64,000 bases of DNA, taken from contig NZ_CP049935.1 in assembly GCF_011383005.1 (NCBI RefSeq), positions 744,001 through 808,000 of the forward strand, read 5' to 3'. The position numbers and the translations under genes were made by a program. The DNA comes from Phycicoccus sp. HDW14 (lineage in GTDB: Bacteria > Actinomycetota > Actinomycetes > Actinomycetales > Dermatophilaceae). The notes beneath the pieces were generated by a model. It did no database searches. It was not told where the DNA came from and saw only the letters and a list, made by a program, of their open reading frames with translations. Each line of letters begins with the position of its first letter. Position 1 is the first letter of the stretch. Below are positions 39,196 to 53,366 of this stretch, in pieces.

Positions 39196-40092
39196 TCACT
39201 CGGCGAGGGCCTTGTGGAGCGCGATGCAGGCGGTCATCGACTCCTCGCCCTCGAGGCTCGACCAGCTCGTCTCGACACCGGCCCGCAGGAGGGTCCACGC
39301 GCGCGCCTCGTCCTCGTCGACGCCGGCCGCCCCGGCCACGAGCGAGAGCCGGTTGCGCACCGACCAGCGCAGCGCCGCACCGGACCCCAGCTCGTCGAAC
39401 CGGTTGCGCAGCACCGGCCAGAGGTCGAAACCGGGGTGGCCCGCGACCGGCTTGGGGTCGATGGCCGTCCACTCGCCCGACGGTGACCGCAGGACGTTCT
39501 CGTAGTGCAGGTCGGTGTGCAGGAGCAGTTCCGGGACCTCGCCGCCCAGCAGGTCGCGGGCCAGGCCGAGGGTGCGGGTGACGACCCGTCGGGGGACGGC
39601 CGGCCGGCGCTCCATCCGCTCGAGGTGCGGGCCGAGGTACTCCGCGATCCGGGGGACCGGCGGCGGCGCGGGCACCTGCAGCCGCCGGAGCAGCCCGCCG
39701 ACCACCTCGCACGCCTCGTCGGCCCACACGCCGGTGAGGTCGGCGTCGGCGTCGAGCCGCTCGAGGAGGAGCAGCCCGTCCGACGGCAGGGCCGCGACGA
39801 GCCGCACGGCCCCCGATCCGCCCCACGTCCGCAGGGCCAGCGCCTCGTGCTCGCCCTCGGGGTGCGGCCAGGCGACCTTGAGGGCCAGCGCCCGCGCACC
39901 CCGGCGCACGGGCACGACGACGGCCGTCCAGCCGGTGCGCGGCGGCCCGTCGACGACCAGGTCCCAGCGGGCGAGGCCCTCGTCGAGGAGGCGCGGCACG
40001 GTGGCCACCCAGTCGGCTCCCGAGGGTCCGCCGTCGGGCGGGTACCTCGAGACCCGGGAGACCCAGACGGGCGGGAGGACGACGTCGCTCAC
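39196..40092 (-). CDS. APH(6)/hydroxyurea-type small-molecule kinase
   Basis: A 298-residue kinase-fold protein of the aminoglycoside/hydroxyurea resistance kinase family. The catalytic loop is LLHTDLHYENVLRS, followed by the magnesium-binding AIDPKPVAGHPGFDLWPVLRNR; the N-lobe has ALALKVAWPHPEGEHEALAL. Streptomycin 6-kinase is the type member, but resistance cannot be assumed for a chromosomal homologue. It overlaps the DUF4439 gene by 4 bp (40089-40092), so the two are co-expressed. Confidence 0.85.
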   Translation of the reverse strand: MSDVVLPPVWVSRVSRYPPDGGPSGADWVATVPRLLDEGLARWDLVVDGPPRTGWTAVVVPVRRGARALALKVAWPHPEGEHEALALRTWGGSGAVRLVAALPSDGLLLLERLDADADLTGVWADEACEVVGGLLRRLQVPAPPPVPRIAEYLGPHLERMERRPAVPRRVVTRTLGLARDLLGGEVPELLLHTDLHYENVLRSPSGEWTAIDPKPVAGHPGFDLWPVLRNRFDELGSGAALRWSVRNRLSLVAGAAGVDEDEARAWTLLRAGVETSWSSLEGEESMTACIALHKALAE

Positions 40093-41072
40093 GTGAGCCC
40101 GGGGAACGGTGCGAGCGGCGCGCCCCAGCGGTGCGCCTCGACCTCGACGACCCCGAGCCAGCAGGTGCCCGCGACGAGCCCGGTGACCGGGTCGGCCGCG
40201 ACGAGCCCGGCCAGGCCGCCGCCGAGCGTGGCACGCAGCGAGGTGAGCGACTCGAGGAAGAGGCGGTCGACGTCGGCGGCGGTGCGCACCGGGAAGGGCA
40301 GCGGATGGCCGAGCGCGACCTGGGGAGGGTCCTCGCCGGAGCGCAGGTCGGCCCGCAGGTCGCGCAGGGCGGCGAGCGTGGCCTCGGCCCGTCGACGACG
40401 GGCCCCGGTGGAGCGGGCCGTGCCGACCTCGGCGAGGTAGGTCGCGGTGTCGGCGGCCGCGACGAGGGCATCGGTGCCGGCGCCGTCCGGCGGACCCGCC
40501 GCGACCGGGCGGGCGGGGGCCGACCCCGTCAGGAGGCGGGCGGCCGCCCAGCGCTGGGCGTGCAGCGCGGCGAGAGGGGCCAGGAGGTCGGCGTCCACGG
40601 CCGAGAAGCGTGATGCCCCGGCGGCCGCCTCGGCCTCGGCCGCCCCGAGGGAGGAGGCCGGGGGCACGGTCGGCCCGGGGGTGGGCGCCGTCGTCGGGGT
40701 GGCAGTGCCGGTGGGGGTCGCCGAGCCGGTGGGGCTCGCCGTGGCGTCGAGGTCGGCGGCCGGGACCCGCCGCGCGACGAGGGTGGTCCGCAGCACCGTG
40801 TGCTGGCGCCGGTGCAGCGTCGCGAGGTCGCGCCCGAGCGGGGTGGCGAGGGCCTCCGCGAGCCCGGCGAGGTGCAGGCAGTCACGGGTCAGGGCGACGA
40901 GCGCCGCCTCGCCGGCGAGGGGCGGGCGGGTGGGCACGAGGGGCACGCGCGGGGCGTCGTCCTCGAGCCGGATGCCACAGCCGGAGACCGGGGCGAGGAG
41001 CACCGCCCCCACCCCGGCCAGGAGGAGGCGCCGCCCGGGACGCCGGGCGTCGAGGTCCGGCACGGGCGCCAT
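40089..41072 (-). CDS. DUF4439 ferritin-like lipoprotein
   Basis: A 327-residue protein with signal [17 protein letters not shown] (lipobox VSGC). A helical region at about residues 50-95 and a second helical region at about residues 170-327 flank a Thr/Pro/Ser-rich linker (about residues 110-140). The C-terminal part ([22 protein letters not shown] ... YLGV-like [14 protein letters not shown]) fits the DUF4439 ferritin-like fold. Such genes sit next to rimP in many actinobacteria, as here, diverging from it. Metal-binding residues were not confirmed. Confidence 0.75.
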   Translation of the reverse strand: MAPVPDLDARRPGRRLLLAGVGAVLLAPVSGCGIRLEDDAPRVPLVPTRPPLAGEAALVALTRDCLHLAGLAEALATPLGRDLATLHRRQHTVLRTTLVARRVPAADLDATASPTGSATPTGTATPTTAPTPGPTVPPASSLGAAEAEAAAGASRFSAVDADLLAPLAALHAQRWAAARLLTGSAPARPVAAGPPDGAGTDALVAAADTATYLAEVGTARSTGARRRRAEATLAALRDLRADLRSGEDPPQVALGHPLPFPVRTAADVDRLFLESLTSLRATLGGGLAGLVAADPVTGLVAGTCWLGVVEVEAHRWGAPLAPFPGLT

Positions 41073-41103
41073 CCTCCCACGGTGCGGTCGGCCCTCCGCG
41101 GGG

Positions 41104-41109
41104 CCTAGA
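41104..41109 (+). promoter_or_regulatory. -10-like TAGAGT of the rimP-nusA-infB operon
   Basis: TAGAGT lies about 60 bases before the rimP ATG, and AGAGAGGAG upstream of the start is a clear Shine-Dalgarno. Unlike its neighbours, this unit has a leader. Confidence 0.4.
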
Positions 41110-41168
41110 GTGGGTCGCCCGGCACGCGCCGGGACGAGAACTGCACAGGGAGAGAGGAGACACCGGTC

Positions 41169-41690
41169 ATGGCCACCGCCGACACCCTCCGACCCGTCCT
41201 CGAGCAGGGTCTCGACGGCAGCGGGCTGGTCCTCGACGACGTCACGGTGTCACCGGCCGGCAAGCGTCGCGTCGTGCGCGTCCTGCTCGACCGCGACCTC
41301 GGCGACGTCGACGCGGTCACCGAGCCCACCGAGCCCCTCTCCCTCGACGAGGTCGCCGCCGCCACCCGCGCGGTCGGCGACGCGCTCGACGCCTCCGACG
41401 TGCTCGGCGAGCAGCCCTACACCCTCGAGGTCTCCTCGCCGGGTGTCGGCCGCCCACTCACCCTGGCCCGCCACTTCCAGCGCAACGTCGGCCGCCTCCT
41501 CGAGGTGCGCACCGCCGCCGGCGAGAGCACCGGACGCCTCGTCGCCGCCGACCGCACCGCGCTGACCCTCGAGGTCCCCGCGACGAAGAAGACCCCCGCC
41601 CGCACCGAGACCGTGCCCTACGCCGACGTCGACCGCGCCACCGTGCAGGTCGAGTTCGCCCGGCACGACGACCCCCCCAAGGAGAGCTGA
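41169..41690 (+). CDS. rimP: Ribosome maturation factor RimP
   Basis: A 173-residue 30S-subunit maturation factor. The N-terminal alpha/beta domain ([24 protein letters not shown]) has the conserved [15 protein letters not shown] segment, and an SH3-like C-terminal domain follows. It starts at ATG 41169 and heads the rimP-nusA-ylxR-infB operon, the standard bacterial order. Confidence 0.95.
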   Translation: MATADTLRPVLEQGLDGSGLVLDDVTVSPAGKRRVVRVLLDRDLGDVDAVTEPTEPLSLDEVAAATRAVGDALDASDVLGEQPYTLEVSSPGVGRPLTLARHFQRNVGRLLEVRTAAGESTGRLVAADRTALTLEVPATKKTPARTETVPYADVDRATVQVEFARHDDPPKES

Positions 41691-41695
41691 CCCCC

Positions 41696-42760
41696 GTGGA
41701 CATCGACCTCGCCGCCCTGCGCGCGCTGGAGCGGGAGCGTGGCATCTCCCTCGACGTCATCGTCCCGGCGATCGAGCAGGCCCTGCTCCTGGCCTACCAG
41801 CGCACCGACGGCCACTACCGCTCGGCGCGCGCCGAGCTCGACCGCGCCTCGGGTCACGTCGTCATCTGGGCCCGTGAGGAGACCGAGGTGCCGGCGCCCG
41901 AGGGCGAGGTGGACGAGGACGGCGAGCCGGCCCGCCCCCGCCGCGAGCTCGGCCCCGAGTTCGACGACACCCCCACCGGCTTCGGGCGCGTCGCCGCCGC
42001 CACCGCGCGCCAGGTCATCGTCCAGCGGATGCGCGACATCGAGGACGACGCGATCCTCGGCGACTTCAAGGGCCGCGAGGGCGACATCGTCGCCGGCATC
42101 GTCCAGCAGAGCGCCAACGCCGGGCACGTGCTCGTCGACTTCGGCACCGTCGAGGGCATCCTCCCGGCCGCCGAGCAGGTGCCGGGGGAGAGCTACCAGC
42201 ACGGCCAGCGGCTGCGCACGTTCGTCGTCTCGGTCAAGCGCGGCCTGCGCGGCCCGCAGATCAGCCTGTCGCGCACCCACCCGAACCTCGTGAAGAAGCT
42301 CTTCGCCCTCGAGGTCCCCGAGGTCGCCGACGGCAGCGTCGAGATCGCCGCGCTGGCCCGCGAGGCCGGCCACCGCACGAAGATCGCGGTGCACTCGACC
42401 GTGCCGGGGCTCAACGCCAAGGGCGCCTGCATCGGGCCGATGGGCTCGCGCGTGCGGGCGGTCATGGCCGAGCTGCAGGGCGAGAAGATCGACATCGTCG
42501 ACTGGAGCAAGGACCCCCAGGAGTTCATCGCGGCCGCGCTGTCGCCGGCGCGCGTGACGGCAGTCCACGTCGTCGACCCGACGCTGCGCGCCGCGCGGGT
42601 CGTCGTCCCCGACTACCAGCTCTCCCTGGCCATCGGCCGGGAGGGCCAGAACGCCCGGCTGGCCGCGAAGCTGACCGGCTGGCGCATCGACATCCGGGCC
42701 GACACCGAGGTCGCCGCGGCCCCCGCCGCGGGTCCCGGCGACACGCCCGAGCCCGCTTAG
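41696..42760 (+). CDS. nusA: Transcription termination/antitermination protein NusA
   Basis: A 354-residue NusA of the short actinobacterial form without C-terminal acidic repeats. The N-terminal RNA-polymerase-binding domain is followed by S1 ([23 protein letters not shown]), KH1 ([14 protein letters not shown] ... [11 protein letters not shown]) and KH2 ([28 protein letters not shown]). GTG 41696 is six bases after rimP; a longer open frame upstream is non-coding. Confidence 0.96.
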   Translation: MDIDLAALRALERERGISLDVIVPAIEQALLLAYQRTDGHYRSARAELDRASGHVVIWAREETEVPAPEGEVDEDGEPARPRRELGPEFDDTPTGFGRVAAATARQVIVQRMRDIEDDAILGDFKGREGDIVAGIVQQSANAGHVLVDFGTVEGILPAAEQVPGESYQHGQRLRTFVVSVKRGLRGPQISLSRTHPNLVKKLFALEVPEVADGSVEIAALAREAGHRTKIAVHSTVPGLNAKGACIGPMGSRVRAVMAELQGEKIDIVDWSKDPQEFIAAALSPARVTAVHVVDPTLRAARVVVPDYQLSLAIGREGQNARLAAKLTGWRIDIRADTEVAAAPAAGPGDTPEPA

Positions 42761-42771
42761 GCGGTAGACTG

Positions 42772-43107
42772 GTGCGGACCGACCGGACTGGACTCCGGCC
42801 AGCGGGCCCGGTGCGCACGTGCATCGGGTGTCGTGGGGCGGATAGCCGGTCGGCACTCCTGCGAGTGGTTCTCGGGCAGGGGGAGCGCGGCCTGGCCGTC
42901 GTCCCCGACCCCGGGCGCCGTCGCCCGGGGCGCGGCGCCTGGTTGCACCCGAGCGTCTCGTGTCTCGACCTCGCCGTCCGCCGCAAGGCGTTCGGCCGCG
43001 CGCTGCGAGCCAGCACCGGCCCGGACGTCACCGCGGTGGCCCGGTGGGTCACGGACCTCACGCAGGATCGACCGAATGACGAGCACGAAGACCGGAAGCG
43101 GGTTTAA
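42772..43107 (+). CDS. ylxR: YlxR family RNA-binding protein (DUF448)
   Basis: A short basic protein of 98-111 residues. The family signature is VRTCIGCRG with RxCxxCR, then LLRVVLGQ and GRGAWLHPSVSCLDLAVRRKAFGRALR. GTG 42772 is the first start; GTG 42811, immediately before the signature, matches the usual family length better. It lies between nusA and infB in the expected order. Confidence 0.9.
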   Translation: MRTDRTGLRPAGPVRTCIGCRGADSRSALLRVVLGQGERGLAVVPDPGRRRPGRGAWLHPSVSCLDLAVRRKAFGRALRASTGPDVTAVARWVTDLTQDRPNDEHEDRKRV

Positions 43108-43197
43108 CGCGATGAGCACCCGATGAGTCCTCAGCGATGAGCACCCCCCAGTAACGACGGTCCGCGCCACCCCGGCACGGACCTGGACAGGAGAAAT

Positions 43198-46011
<2,814 letters not shown>

Positions 46012-46023
<12 letters not shown>

Positions 46024-46042
46024 ACGGAGTGAAGGCGCGCGG
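46012..46042 (+). terminator. Hairpin spanning the infB stop codon
   Basis: CCGCGCGCC (46012-46020) pairs with GGCGCGCGG (46034-46042) across the TGA at 46021-46023. It may slow polymerase or protect the 3' end, ahead of the main terminator at 46164. Confidence 0.35.
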
Positions 46043-46101
46043 GGTCGAGCGCAGCTCGTCCCTCGAGATGCGGGGTCGAGCGCAGCTCGTCCCTCGAGAT
46101 G
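46040..46101. repeat. Perfect 31-bp tandem duplication after infB
   Basis: 46040-46070 and 46071-46101 are identical. Each contains TCGAGCGCAGCTCG and CTCGAG, internal palindromes in the style of actinobacterial intergenic REP elements. A CCCACGC/GCGTGGG hairpin follows at 46110-46126, then a 16-base copy of the infB 3' end. Confidence 0.7.
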
Positions 46102-46127
46102 CGGCGGGTCCCACGCTCTGCGTGGGC

Positions 46128-46143
46128 GAAGCCGCGCGCCTGA
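46128..46143 (+). repeat. 16-bp copy of the infB 3' end
   Basis: GAAGCCGCGCGCCTGA here equals 46008-46023, the final codons and stop of infB. The two copies enclose the 31-bp tandem repeat. Confidence 0.65.
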
Positions 46144-46163
46144 TGCGCAGCTCCTGACGAACG

Positions 46164-46209
46164 ACGAGAACATGCCGCGCACCCCTCGGGGTGCGCGGCA
46201 TGTTCTCGT
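46164..46209. terminator. Strong terminator of the rimP-infB operon
   Basis: A perfect 22-bp inverted repeat, arms 46164-46185 and 46188-46209 with two bases between, followed by TCTC. The stem is GC-rich at its tip and A/T-richer at its base. It is by far the strongest hairpin in this region. Confidence 0.85.
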
Positions 46210-46328
46210 CTCTCGACCGGGAGCCGGACCGGGGGTGGCCGGGTGAGTGCACGGCGCGGACCGCCGGTGACCTAGGGTTGGACGGCCCCACCGCCGTGGG
46301 GACGCGCCCGCCGAGCAGAGGAGGAGCC

Positions 46329-46835
46329 GTGGCCGACGAAGCCCGTGCCCGCAAGGTCGCCGACCGGATCAAGACGGTGACCGCCGAGAACCTCGAGTCG
46401 ATCGTCAAGGACCCCGACCTCGGGTTCGTCACGGTCACCGACGTCCGCGTCACCGGCGACCTCCAGCACGCCTCGCTCTTCTACACGGTCTTCGGCGACG
46501 AGGACCAGCGCGCCACGACCGCCCGCCTCCTCGAGCAGAACAAGGGCCGGCTGCGCTCGCTCGTCGGCAAGCAGCTCGGCATCCGGCTCACCCCCAGCAT
46601 CGAGTGGATCGCCGACGCCATTCCCGAGACCGCGGCCCACCTCGAGGACCTGCTCAAGGAGGCCCGCGAGCGCGACGCCGCCGTGGCCGCCGCCGCGGCC
46701 GAGGCCCGCTACGCCGGGGAGGCCGACCCGTACCGCAAGGAGCGCGACGAGGACGCCGACGCCGACGAGCCCGACGGCACCGAGACCGAGGACGCCGTCC
46801 CCGCCGAGGACGCCCCGGGTGCCGACCAGCGCTGA
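46329..46835 (+). CDS. rbfA: Ribosome-binding factor A
   Basis: A 168-residue 30S maturation factor with the KH-type fold. Segments DPDLGFVTVTDVRVTGDLQHASLFYTVFGDE and GIRLTPSIEWIADAI are conserved. A long acidic, Ala-rich tail (about residues 125-168) is a common actinobacterial addition. GTG 46329 has AGAGGAG upstream; TAGGGT near 46273 may be the -10. It overlaps truB by 17 bp. The DHH-family gene often found between rbfA and truB in actinobacteria is absent. Confidence 0.93.
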   Translation: MADEARARKVADRIKTVTAENLESIVKDPDLGFVTVTDVRVTGDLQHASLFYTVFGDEDQRATTARLLEQNKGRLRSLVGKQLGIRLTPSIEWIADAIPETAAHLEDLLKEARERDAAVAAAAAEARYAGEADPYRKERDEDADADEPDGTETEDAVPAEDAPGADQR

Positions 46836-47753
46836 GCCGGGCGCGCCCACGGAGGACGGCCTGCTCGTCGTCGACAAGCCCGCGGGGTGGACCAGCCACG
46901 ACGTCGTGGCCCGGGCCCGGCGGCTCTGCGCCACCCGCAAGGTCGGCCACGCCGGCACCCTCGACCCGATGGCCACCGGCGTCCTCGTGCTCGGGGTGGG
47001 CCGGGCCACGAAGCTGCTGACCTTCCTCGTCGGCGCCGAGAAGGACTACACGGCCACCGTCCGCATCGGGCAGGGCACGCTCACCGACGACGCCGAGGGC
47101 GAGGTGACGAGCGCCCCGGGTGCGGCCGGCCTCGACCGCGCCGACGTCGAGGGCGCCGTCGCCGGCCTCACCGGCGAGATCCAGCAGGTGCCGAGCGCGG
47201 TCAGCGCCATCAAGGTCAAGGGCGAGCGGGCCTACCACCGGGTCCGCGCCGGTGAGGACGTGCAGCTGCCCGCGCGCCCGGTCACCGTCTCCCGGTTCGT
47301 GGTCGGCGACCTGCGGGGGCCGACGCCGACGGCACCCCCGTCCTCGACGTCGACATCGAGGTCACCGTCTCGTCGGGCACCTACGTGAGAGCCCTGGCCC
47401 GCGACCTCGGCGCGGCGCTCGGCAGCGCCGCCCACCTCACGGCCCTGCGCCGCACGAGGGTCGGCGGCTTCACGCTCGACACCGCGCACGCGCTCGCCGA
47501 CCTCGAGGCGCGGCAGGGCGAGCCGATGCCCACGCTCGCACTGGCCGACGCCGCCCGGGCCGGCTTCCCCGCACGCACGCTCAGCGCCGACGAGGCCCGC
47601 GCGCTGGGCTACGGGCAGCGCATCCCGTCGGCCTCTCCGGGCCGCACCGGACCCGTCGCGGCCTTCGCCCCCGACGGCTCGCTCGTGGCGGTCCTCGACG
47701 AGACCCGCGACCACGCGCGGTCCCTCGTCGTGTTCGCCCCCGCGAGTTCGTAG
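46819..47753 (+). CDS. truB: tRNA pseudouridine55 synthase TruB, one frameshift
   Basis: About 311 residues after repair. The N-terminus LLVVDKPAGWTSHDVV and catalytic motif HAGTLDPMATGVLV (active-site Asp) are intact. The frame breaks at a G run (47315-47319); one extra G gives GDLRGADADGTPVLDVDIEVTVSSGTYVRALARDLG and continues to the C-terminal PUA-like domain. GTG 46819 overlaps the rbfA end by 17 bp. Since the gene is near-essential for normal tRNA, the break is probably a sequence error. Confidence 0.92.
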
Positions 47754-47756
47754 AGT
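47751..47756 (+). promoter_or_regulatory. -10 hexamer TAGAGT of ribF, overlapping the truB stop
   Basis: TAGAGT includes the truB stop codon TAG and ends seven bases before GTG 47764. This supports GTG 47764 as a leaderless ribF start over GTG 47755. Confidence 0.5.
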
Positions 47757-47763
47757 GGTCCCC

Positions 47764-48726
47764 GTGCACCGATGGTCCGACCCCGCCCGAACGCCCGAGG
47801 CCCTGCGCCCCTGCGTCCTCACACTCGGCAACTTCGACGGCGTCCACCGCGGTCACATGGCGGTGCTCGCCGCCCTCGTCGAGGCCGGCGCGCGGCTGGG
47901 CCTCCCGGCGGTCGCCATCACCTTCGACCCGCACCCGGTCGCCGTGCTGCACCCCGACCGCGCCCCCGAGCTCATCGCCCCCGCACGGGTGCGTGACGAG
48001 CTGATCGCCGAGACCGGGGTCGACGGCCTGCTCGTCCTCGACTTCACCACCGAGTTCGCCCAGCAGACGCCCGAGGACTTCGTCCGCTCGGTGTTCGTCC
48101 GCGGCCTCGACGCCCGCTGCGTCGTCGTCGGGATGGACACCCGGTTCGGCTACCGCAACTCCGGCGACGTCGGCACCCTGGTCGACCTCGGCGAGCAGTT
48201 CGGGTTCGAGGTCATCGCGCTCGACGACGTCGGCGACGGCGAGCGCTACAGCTCCACCGTGGTCCGCCGCGAGCTGCGCGCCGGCGAGGTCGCCGAGGCC
48301 GCTCGCATCCTCGGCCGGCCGCACCGGGTCGTCGGCACCGTCGTGCACGGCAACCACCGCGGCCGGGGCCTCGGGTACCCCACGGCCAACCTCGCCGCCG
48401 ACTCGATGGGCCTGGTCCCCGCCGAGGGCGTCTACGCCGGCTGGCTGACCCGCCTCGACGTCGCCGAGGGCGAGCCCGACCGCACGATGCCCGCCGCCGT
48501 CAGCGTCGGCACCAACCCGACCTTCGACACCGAGGACCGCCGCACCGTCGAGGCCTACGTGCTCGACCGCGACGACCTCGACCTCTACGACGAGACCGTG
48601 ATGGTCGAGTTCGTCGACCACATCCGGCCGACGCTGCGCTTCGAGGGCGTCGAGCAGCTCAAGGAGGCGATGGCGGGGGACGTCGCGCGCTGCCGAGAGC
48701 TGCTCGCCAAGATCGTCCCCGCCTGA
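47764..48726 (+). CDS. ribF: Bifunctional riboflavin kinase/FAD synthetase
   Basis: A 320-residue enzyme making FMN then FAD. The N-terminal adenylyltransferase has LTLGNFDGVHRGHMAVL and ITFDPHP; the C-terminal kinase has GRGLGYPTANLA (PTAN motif) and VSVGTNPTFD. The start is chosen as GTG 47764 (VHRWSDP) from the -10 spacing; an in-frame GTG lies three codons upstream. It follows truB as in many actinobacteria. FAD supply is relevant to the window's many flavoproteins. Confidence 0.95.
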   Translation: MHRWSDPARTPEALRPCVLTLGNFDGVHRGHMAVLAALVEAGARLGLPAVAITFDPHPVAVLHPDRAPELIAPARVRDELIAETGVDGLLVLDFTTEFAQQTPEDFVRSVFVRGLDARCVVVGMDTRFGYRNSGDVGTLVDLGEQFGFEVIALDDVGDGERYSSTVVRRELRAGEVAEAARILGRPHRVVGTVVHGNHRGRGLGYPTANLAADSMGLVPAEGVYAGWLTRLDVAEGEPDRTMPAAVSVGTNPTFDTEDRRTVEAYVLDRDDLDLYDETVMVEFVDHIRPTLRFEGVEQLKEAMAGDVARCRELLAKIVPA

Positions 48727-48733
48727 CCCGGCC

Positions 48734-49843
48734 GTGGCCGCCCGTCCGAGCGGCTGGACCCGCCACGACCTCGGGCTCTACGTCGCCGCGGCGGGGGCCT
48801 CGGTCGTCGGCGCCCTGCTCGTGTGGTCCGCGACGGCCCGCACCACCGGGTCGGCCTACCTCGTGCGCCACCTGCTCACGGCCGGCCTGGGCCTGGCCGT
48901 CGCCGTGCTCGTCTCCCGGGCCGGGCGGGGGAGGGTGCGGGCGGCCGCCCCGTGGGCGTGGGCCGCGGCCGTCCTCCTCCTGCTGCTCGTCCCGACGCCG
49001 CTCGGCACGACCGTCAACGGGTCGCGCTCGTGGATCCCGCTCGTCGCGGGGTTCACCCTCCAGCCTGCCGAGCTGGCCAAGGCCGACGTCACCCTCGCCC
49101 TCGCGGCGCTGCTCGCCGGCCGGCTCGACCGGGGGAGCGACCCCGGAGGCCGGGAGGTCCTGCTCGCCGGCGTGGTCCTCGGAGTGCCGACCCTCCTCGT
49201 CCTGCTCCAGCCCGACCTCGGCACCGCACTGGTGCTCGCGGCGCTCGGCGCGGTCGTCGTGGTCGTCGGCGGGGTGCCGCGGCGCTGGGTGGCCGCCGGC
49301 GCCGCCCTCCTCGTCGCCGGGGTGGTCCTCGCGCTGACCACCCCGTTGCTCAGCGGCTACCAACGGGCCCGACTCACCTCCTTCGCCGACCCCACGGCCG
49401 ACCCGCAGGGCGCCGGCTACCAGGTGCGCCAGGTGCGGTTGGCCATCGGCGGGGGCGGGCTGTGGGGGCAGGGGTTCATGGACGGCACGCGCACGCAGGG
49501 CGGGTTCGTCCCCTTCCAGCTCAACGACTTCGTCTTCTCGGTCGCCGGCGAGGAGCTCGGGTTCGTCGGGGCGGCCGGGCTGGTGCTGCTCCTCGGGGTG
49601 GTCGTCGTGCGCGCGCTCGTCGTCGCCGCCCGGGCCGAGGACGCCTTCGGCCGGCTCGTCGGGGTCGGGGTGGCCACCTGGCTGGCCGTCCAGGTGGTGC
49701 AGAACGTGGGGATGAACCTCGGCCTGCTGCCGGTCACCGGCCTGCCGCTGCCGTTCGTGTCCTACGGCGGCTCCTCGATGCTCGCCTCGTGGCTGGCGAT
49801 CGGGCTCGTCGACGCCGCCCGGGCCGGACCGGTGCCACGGTGA
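48734..49843 (+). CDS. SEDS-family protein (RodA/FtsW-like peptidoglycan polymerase)
   Basis: A 369-residue membrane protein with about ten hydrophobic segments. The SEDS signatures are GSRSWIPLVAGFTLQPAELAK, LLQPDLGTALVL, the extracytoplasmic FQLNDFVFSVAGEELGF with the catalytic-type Asp, and PLPFVSYGGSSMLASWLAIG. It polymerises lipid II glycan strands together with a class B PBP, none of which is adjacent. GTG 48734 is 8 bp after ribF. RodA-like rather than FtsW is favoured by length, without certainty. Confidence 0.88.
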   Translation: MAARPSGWTRHDLGLYVAAAGASVVGALLVWSATARTTGSAYLVRHLLTAGLGLAVAVLVSRAGRGRVRAAAPWAWAAAVLLLLLVPTPLGTTVNGSRSWIPLVAGFTLQPAELAKADVTLALAALLAGRLDRGSDPGGREVLLAGVVLGVPTLLVLLQPDLGTALVLAALGAVVVVVGGVPRRWVAAGAALLVAGVVLALTTPLLSGYQRARLTSFADPTADPQGAGYQVRQVRLAIGGGGLWGQGFMDGTRTQGGFVPFQLNDFVFSVAGEELGFVGAAGLVLLLGVVVVRALVVAARAEDAFGRLVGVGVATWLAVQVVQNVGMNLGLLPVTGLPLPFVSYGGSSMLASWLAIGLVDAARAGPVPR

Positions 49844-49940
49844 CCGAAAAGTGACCCGCCGGTATCCGGATCCGTTCCCTCGCGGCGCGGCGTGTGACAG
49901 GATTCGCGGACCACGCCACCGATGCCGAGGACGATGAACC

Positions 49941-51812
<1,872 letters not shown>

Positions 51813-51815
51813 CCC

Positions 51816-51861
51816 GACGCAGCGGACCCGGCCACCCGAGGTGGCCGGGTCCGCTGCGTCG
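51816..51861. terminator. Bidirectional terminator between convergent genes
   Basis: Arms 51816-51836 and 51841-51861 pair perfectly over 21 bp around CCGA. It lies between the acyl-CoA ligase stop and the minus-strand stop at 51871. Confidence 0.8.
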
Positions 51862-51870
51862 GTGGAGGCG

Positions 51871-52740
51871 TCAGCCCTTCTCGCCGACGCCGAGCCGCAC
51901 GTGCGCGCTGGTGCCGTCCTTGTAGGTGACGGTCGCCGGCGGGGTCGTGTCGAGCGAGGGGTCCTCGAGGCCGACGCCCGTCGGGCCCGGCCACCAGGCC
52001 GCCAGGTGACCGGCGCCGACCGTGGCGACGACGTCCCCGTGCTCGGGCGTGTGGATGGTGACCGCGGCGACCTCGGGGCCGACGAGGCCGACGAGGACGG
52101 ACACGAGGTGGTCCGAGGACCCTCCCGAGCCCCCGCTCGTCACGAGGACCTCCCGGGCACCGACGTCGGTGCCCCCGGTGGCGTAGCCCATCGACCCGAA
52201 GGCGCTGCCGCTGCCGCCGAGCAGCCCCGGGTCATCGGTGATGCACGTCGCGTCGAAGCCCTGCCGGTCGCCCAGCACGACGAGTGTCCAGTCGCCCCGC
52301 TGCTCCGAGAGCACGACGCCGGCGCGCGCGACGACGGCGTGGGTCACTCCGGTGGGGTCGCCCTCGGGGCCTCCGGACAGGCTGTCGGACAGGGAGTCCC
52401 GGCAGGAGTCGGCCGCGGCCAGCTGCTCCGGGGTGGTCGGGCGGTGCGGGGTCGCGGTCCACGTGGCGTACGCGCTGTCGCCGCCACCGAGCACCTGCAC
52501 GGCGACGATGCCCGCCGTGGACGCCGCGGCCAGCCCGCCGACGACGGCCAGCCGGCGAGCGGTGCGCCGGCTGGCCGTCGGGGTGGGTCGGGCGTCCTCG
52601 CCGGTCGTCGGGGTCGCGAGGATGCGCGCCAGCAGTGCGTCGGCGCCCTGCTGCTCCGAGGCGCTGAGGGCGCGGGCCGGGCTGGGGTCGAGGGCGGAGA
52701 GGGCCCGGGTGGTGGTGGGGTCGAGGTCGGTGCGGCTCAC
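51871..52740 (-). CDS. Putative anti-sigma factor/membrane protein paired with the ECF sigma gene
   Basis: A 289-residue protein with a short cytoplasmic part (about 1-62), one transmembrane segment LAVVGGLAAASTAGIVAVQVLGGG (about 63-86), and a 200-residue outer part rich in Gly/Ser/Thr containing two cysteines. It overlaps the sigma-factor gene by 4 bp. That arrangement and topology suggest a sigma-regulator pair. No zinc-binding HxxxCxxC anti-sigma motif is visible, so the role is inferred from position only. Confidence 0.65.
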   Translation of the reverse strand: MSRTDLDPTTTRALSALDPSPARALSASEQQGADALLARILATPTTGEDARPTPTASRRTARRLAVVGGLAAASTAGIVAVQVLGGGDSAYATWTATPHRPTTPEQLAAADSCRDSLSDSLSGGPEGDPTGVTHAVVARAGVVLSEQRGDWTLVVLGDRQGFDATCITDDPGLLGGSGSAFGSMGYATGGTDVGAREVLVTSGGSGGSSDHLVSVLVGLVGPEVAAVTIHTPEHGDVVATVGAGHLAAWWPGPTGVGLEDPSLDTTPPATVTYKDGTSAHVRLGVGEKG

Positions 52741-53310
52741 GGCCGGCTCCCTTCGGTCAGTGCGGACGATCGGGTGACCGCGGACTCGACGAGTTCGAGG
52801 TGGCGGCGGAGTGCACGGCGGGCTCGGGTGAGCCGCAACCGGAACGCGACGGGGGAGATGCCCAGCACGGCGGCGGCGCCGGGCGAGGACAGGTCGTCCC
52901 AGTAGGCCAGGGCCAGCACCTCCTGGTCGGCGGCGGTGAGGCGAGGCCAGGCGGCCCGCAGGTCGAGGCGCCGGGCGACGAGGTCGGGGTCCTCACCGGT
53001 GGGGGCGGCTCCCCGGCCGCTCTCGTCGGCGAGCCGGACCGCGAGGGCCTCGCGCCGGCGCAGGCCCCGCCGGTCGTTGAGCATGACCCCCGGGCGACGC
53101 CGAACGCCCAGGCGCGGCCGTCGTCGGGGTCGGCCGGCAGGTCCTCGACGCGACGCCAGAGGACGAGGAAGGTCTCGGCGACGACGTCCTCGGCGTGGGT
53201 CGGGTGCACCCGCCGCGCGACGAACCGGAGCACGTCGGGGTACCAGGCGGCGTAGGCGGCGCGGAACCGTTCCTCGTCGGTGGGCCCCGGGGGCCGTCGG
53301 TGGTGTCCAT
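52737..53310 (-). CDS. ECF RNA polymerase sigma factor (sigma-70 family), two frameshifts
   Basis: About 191 residues after repair. ATG 53310 reads MDTTDG, then breaks at 53289-53293; one extra base restores PPGPTDEERF. Region 2 is FRAAYAAWYPDVLRFVARRVHPTHAEDVVAETFLVLWRRVEDLP. A second break at 53087-53091 is fixed by one base to GVARGVMLNDRRG. Region 4 (LTAADQEVLALAYWDDLSSPGAAAVLGIS) is complete. Both gaps are in G/C runs. It directs transcription of an unknown regulon, probably including this operon. Confidence 0.85.
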
Positions 53311-53366
53311 GTCCCGTTCTTGTCCGCCTGCCGGGGAGGTGTGTCACCGGTGGCGGGGGCGCCGGG

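Noticed and set aside
39196-40092. Calling the APH(6)-like kinase an antibiotic-resistance gene
   Set aside because: It is a chromosomal gene in a conserved neighbourhood; the family fold alone does not show drug phosphorylation.
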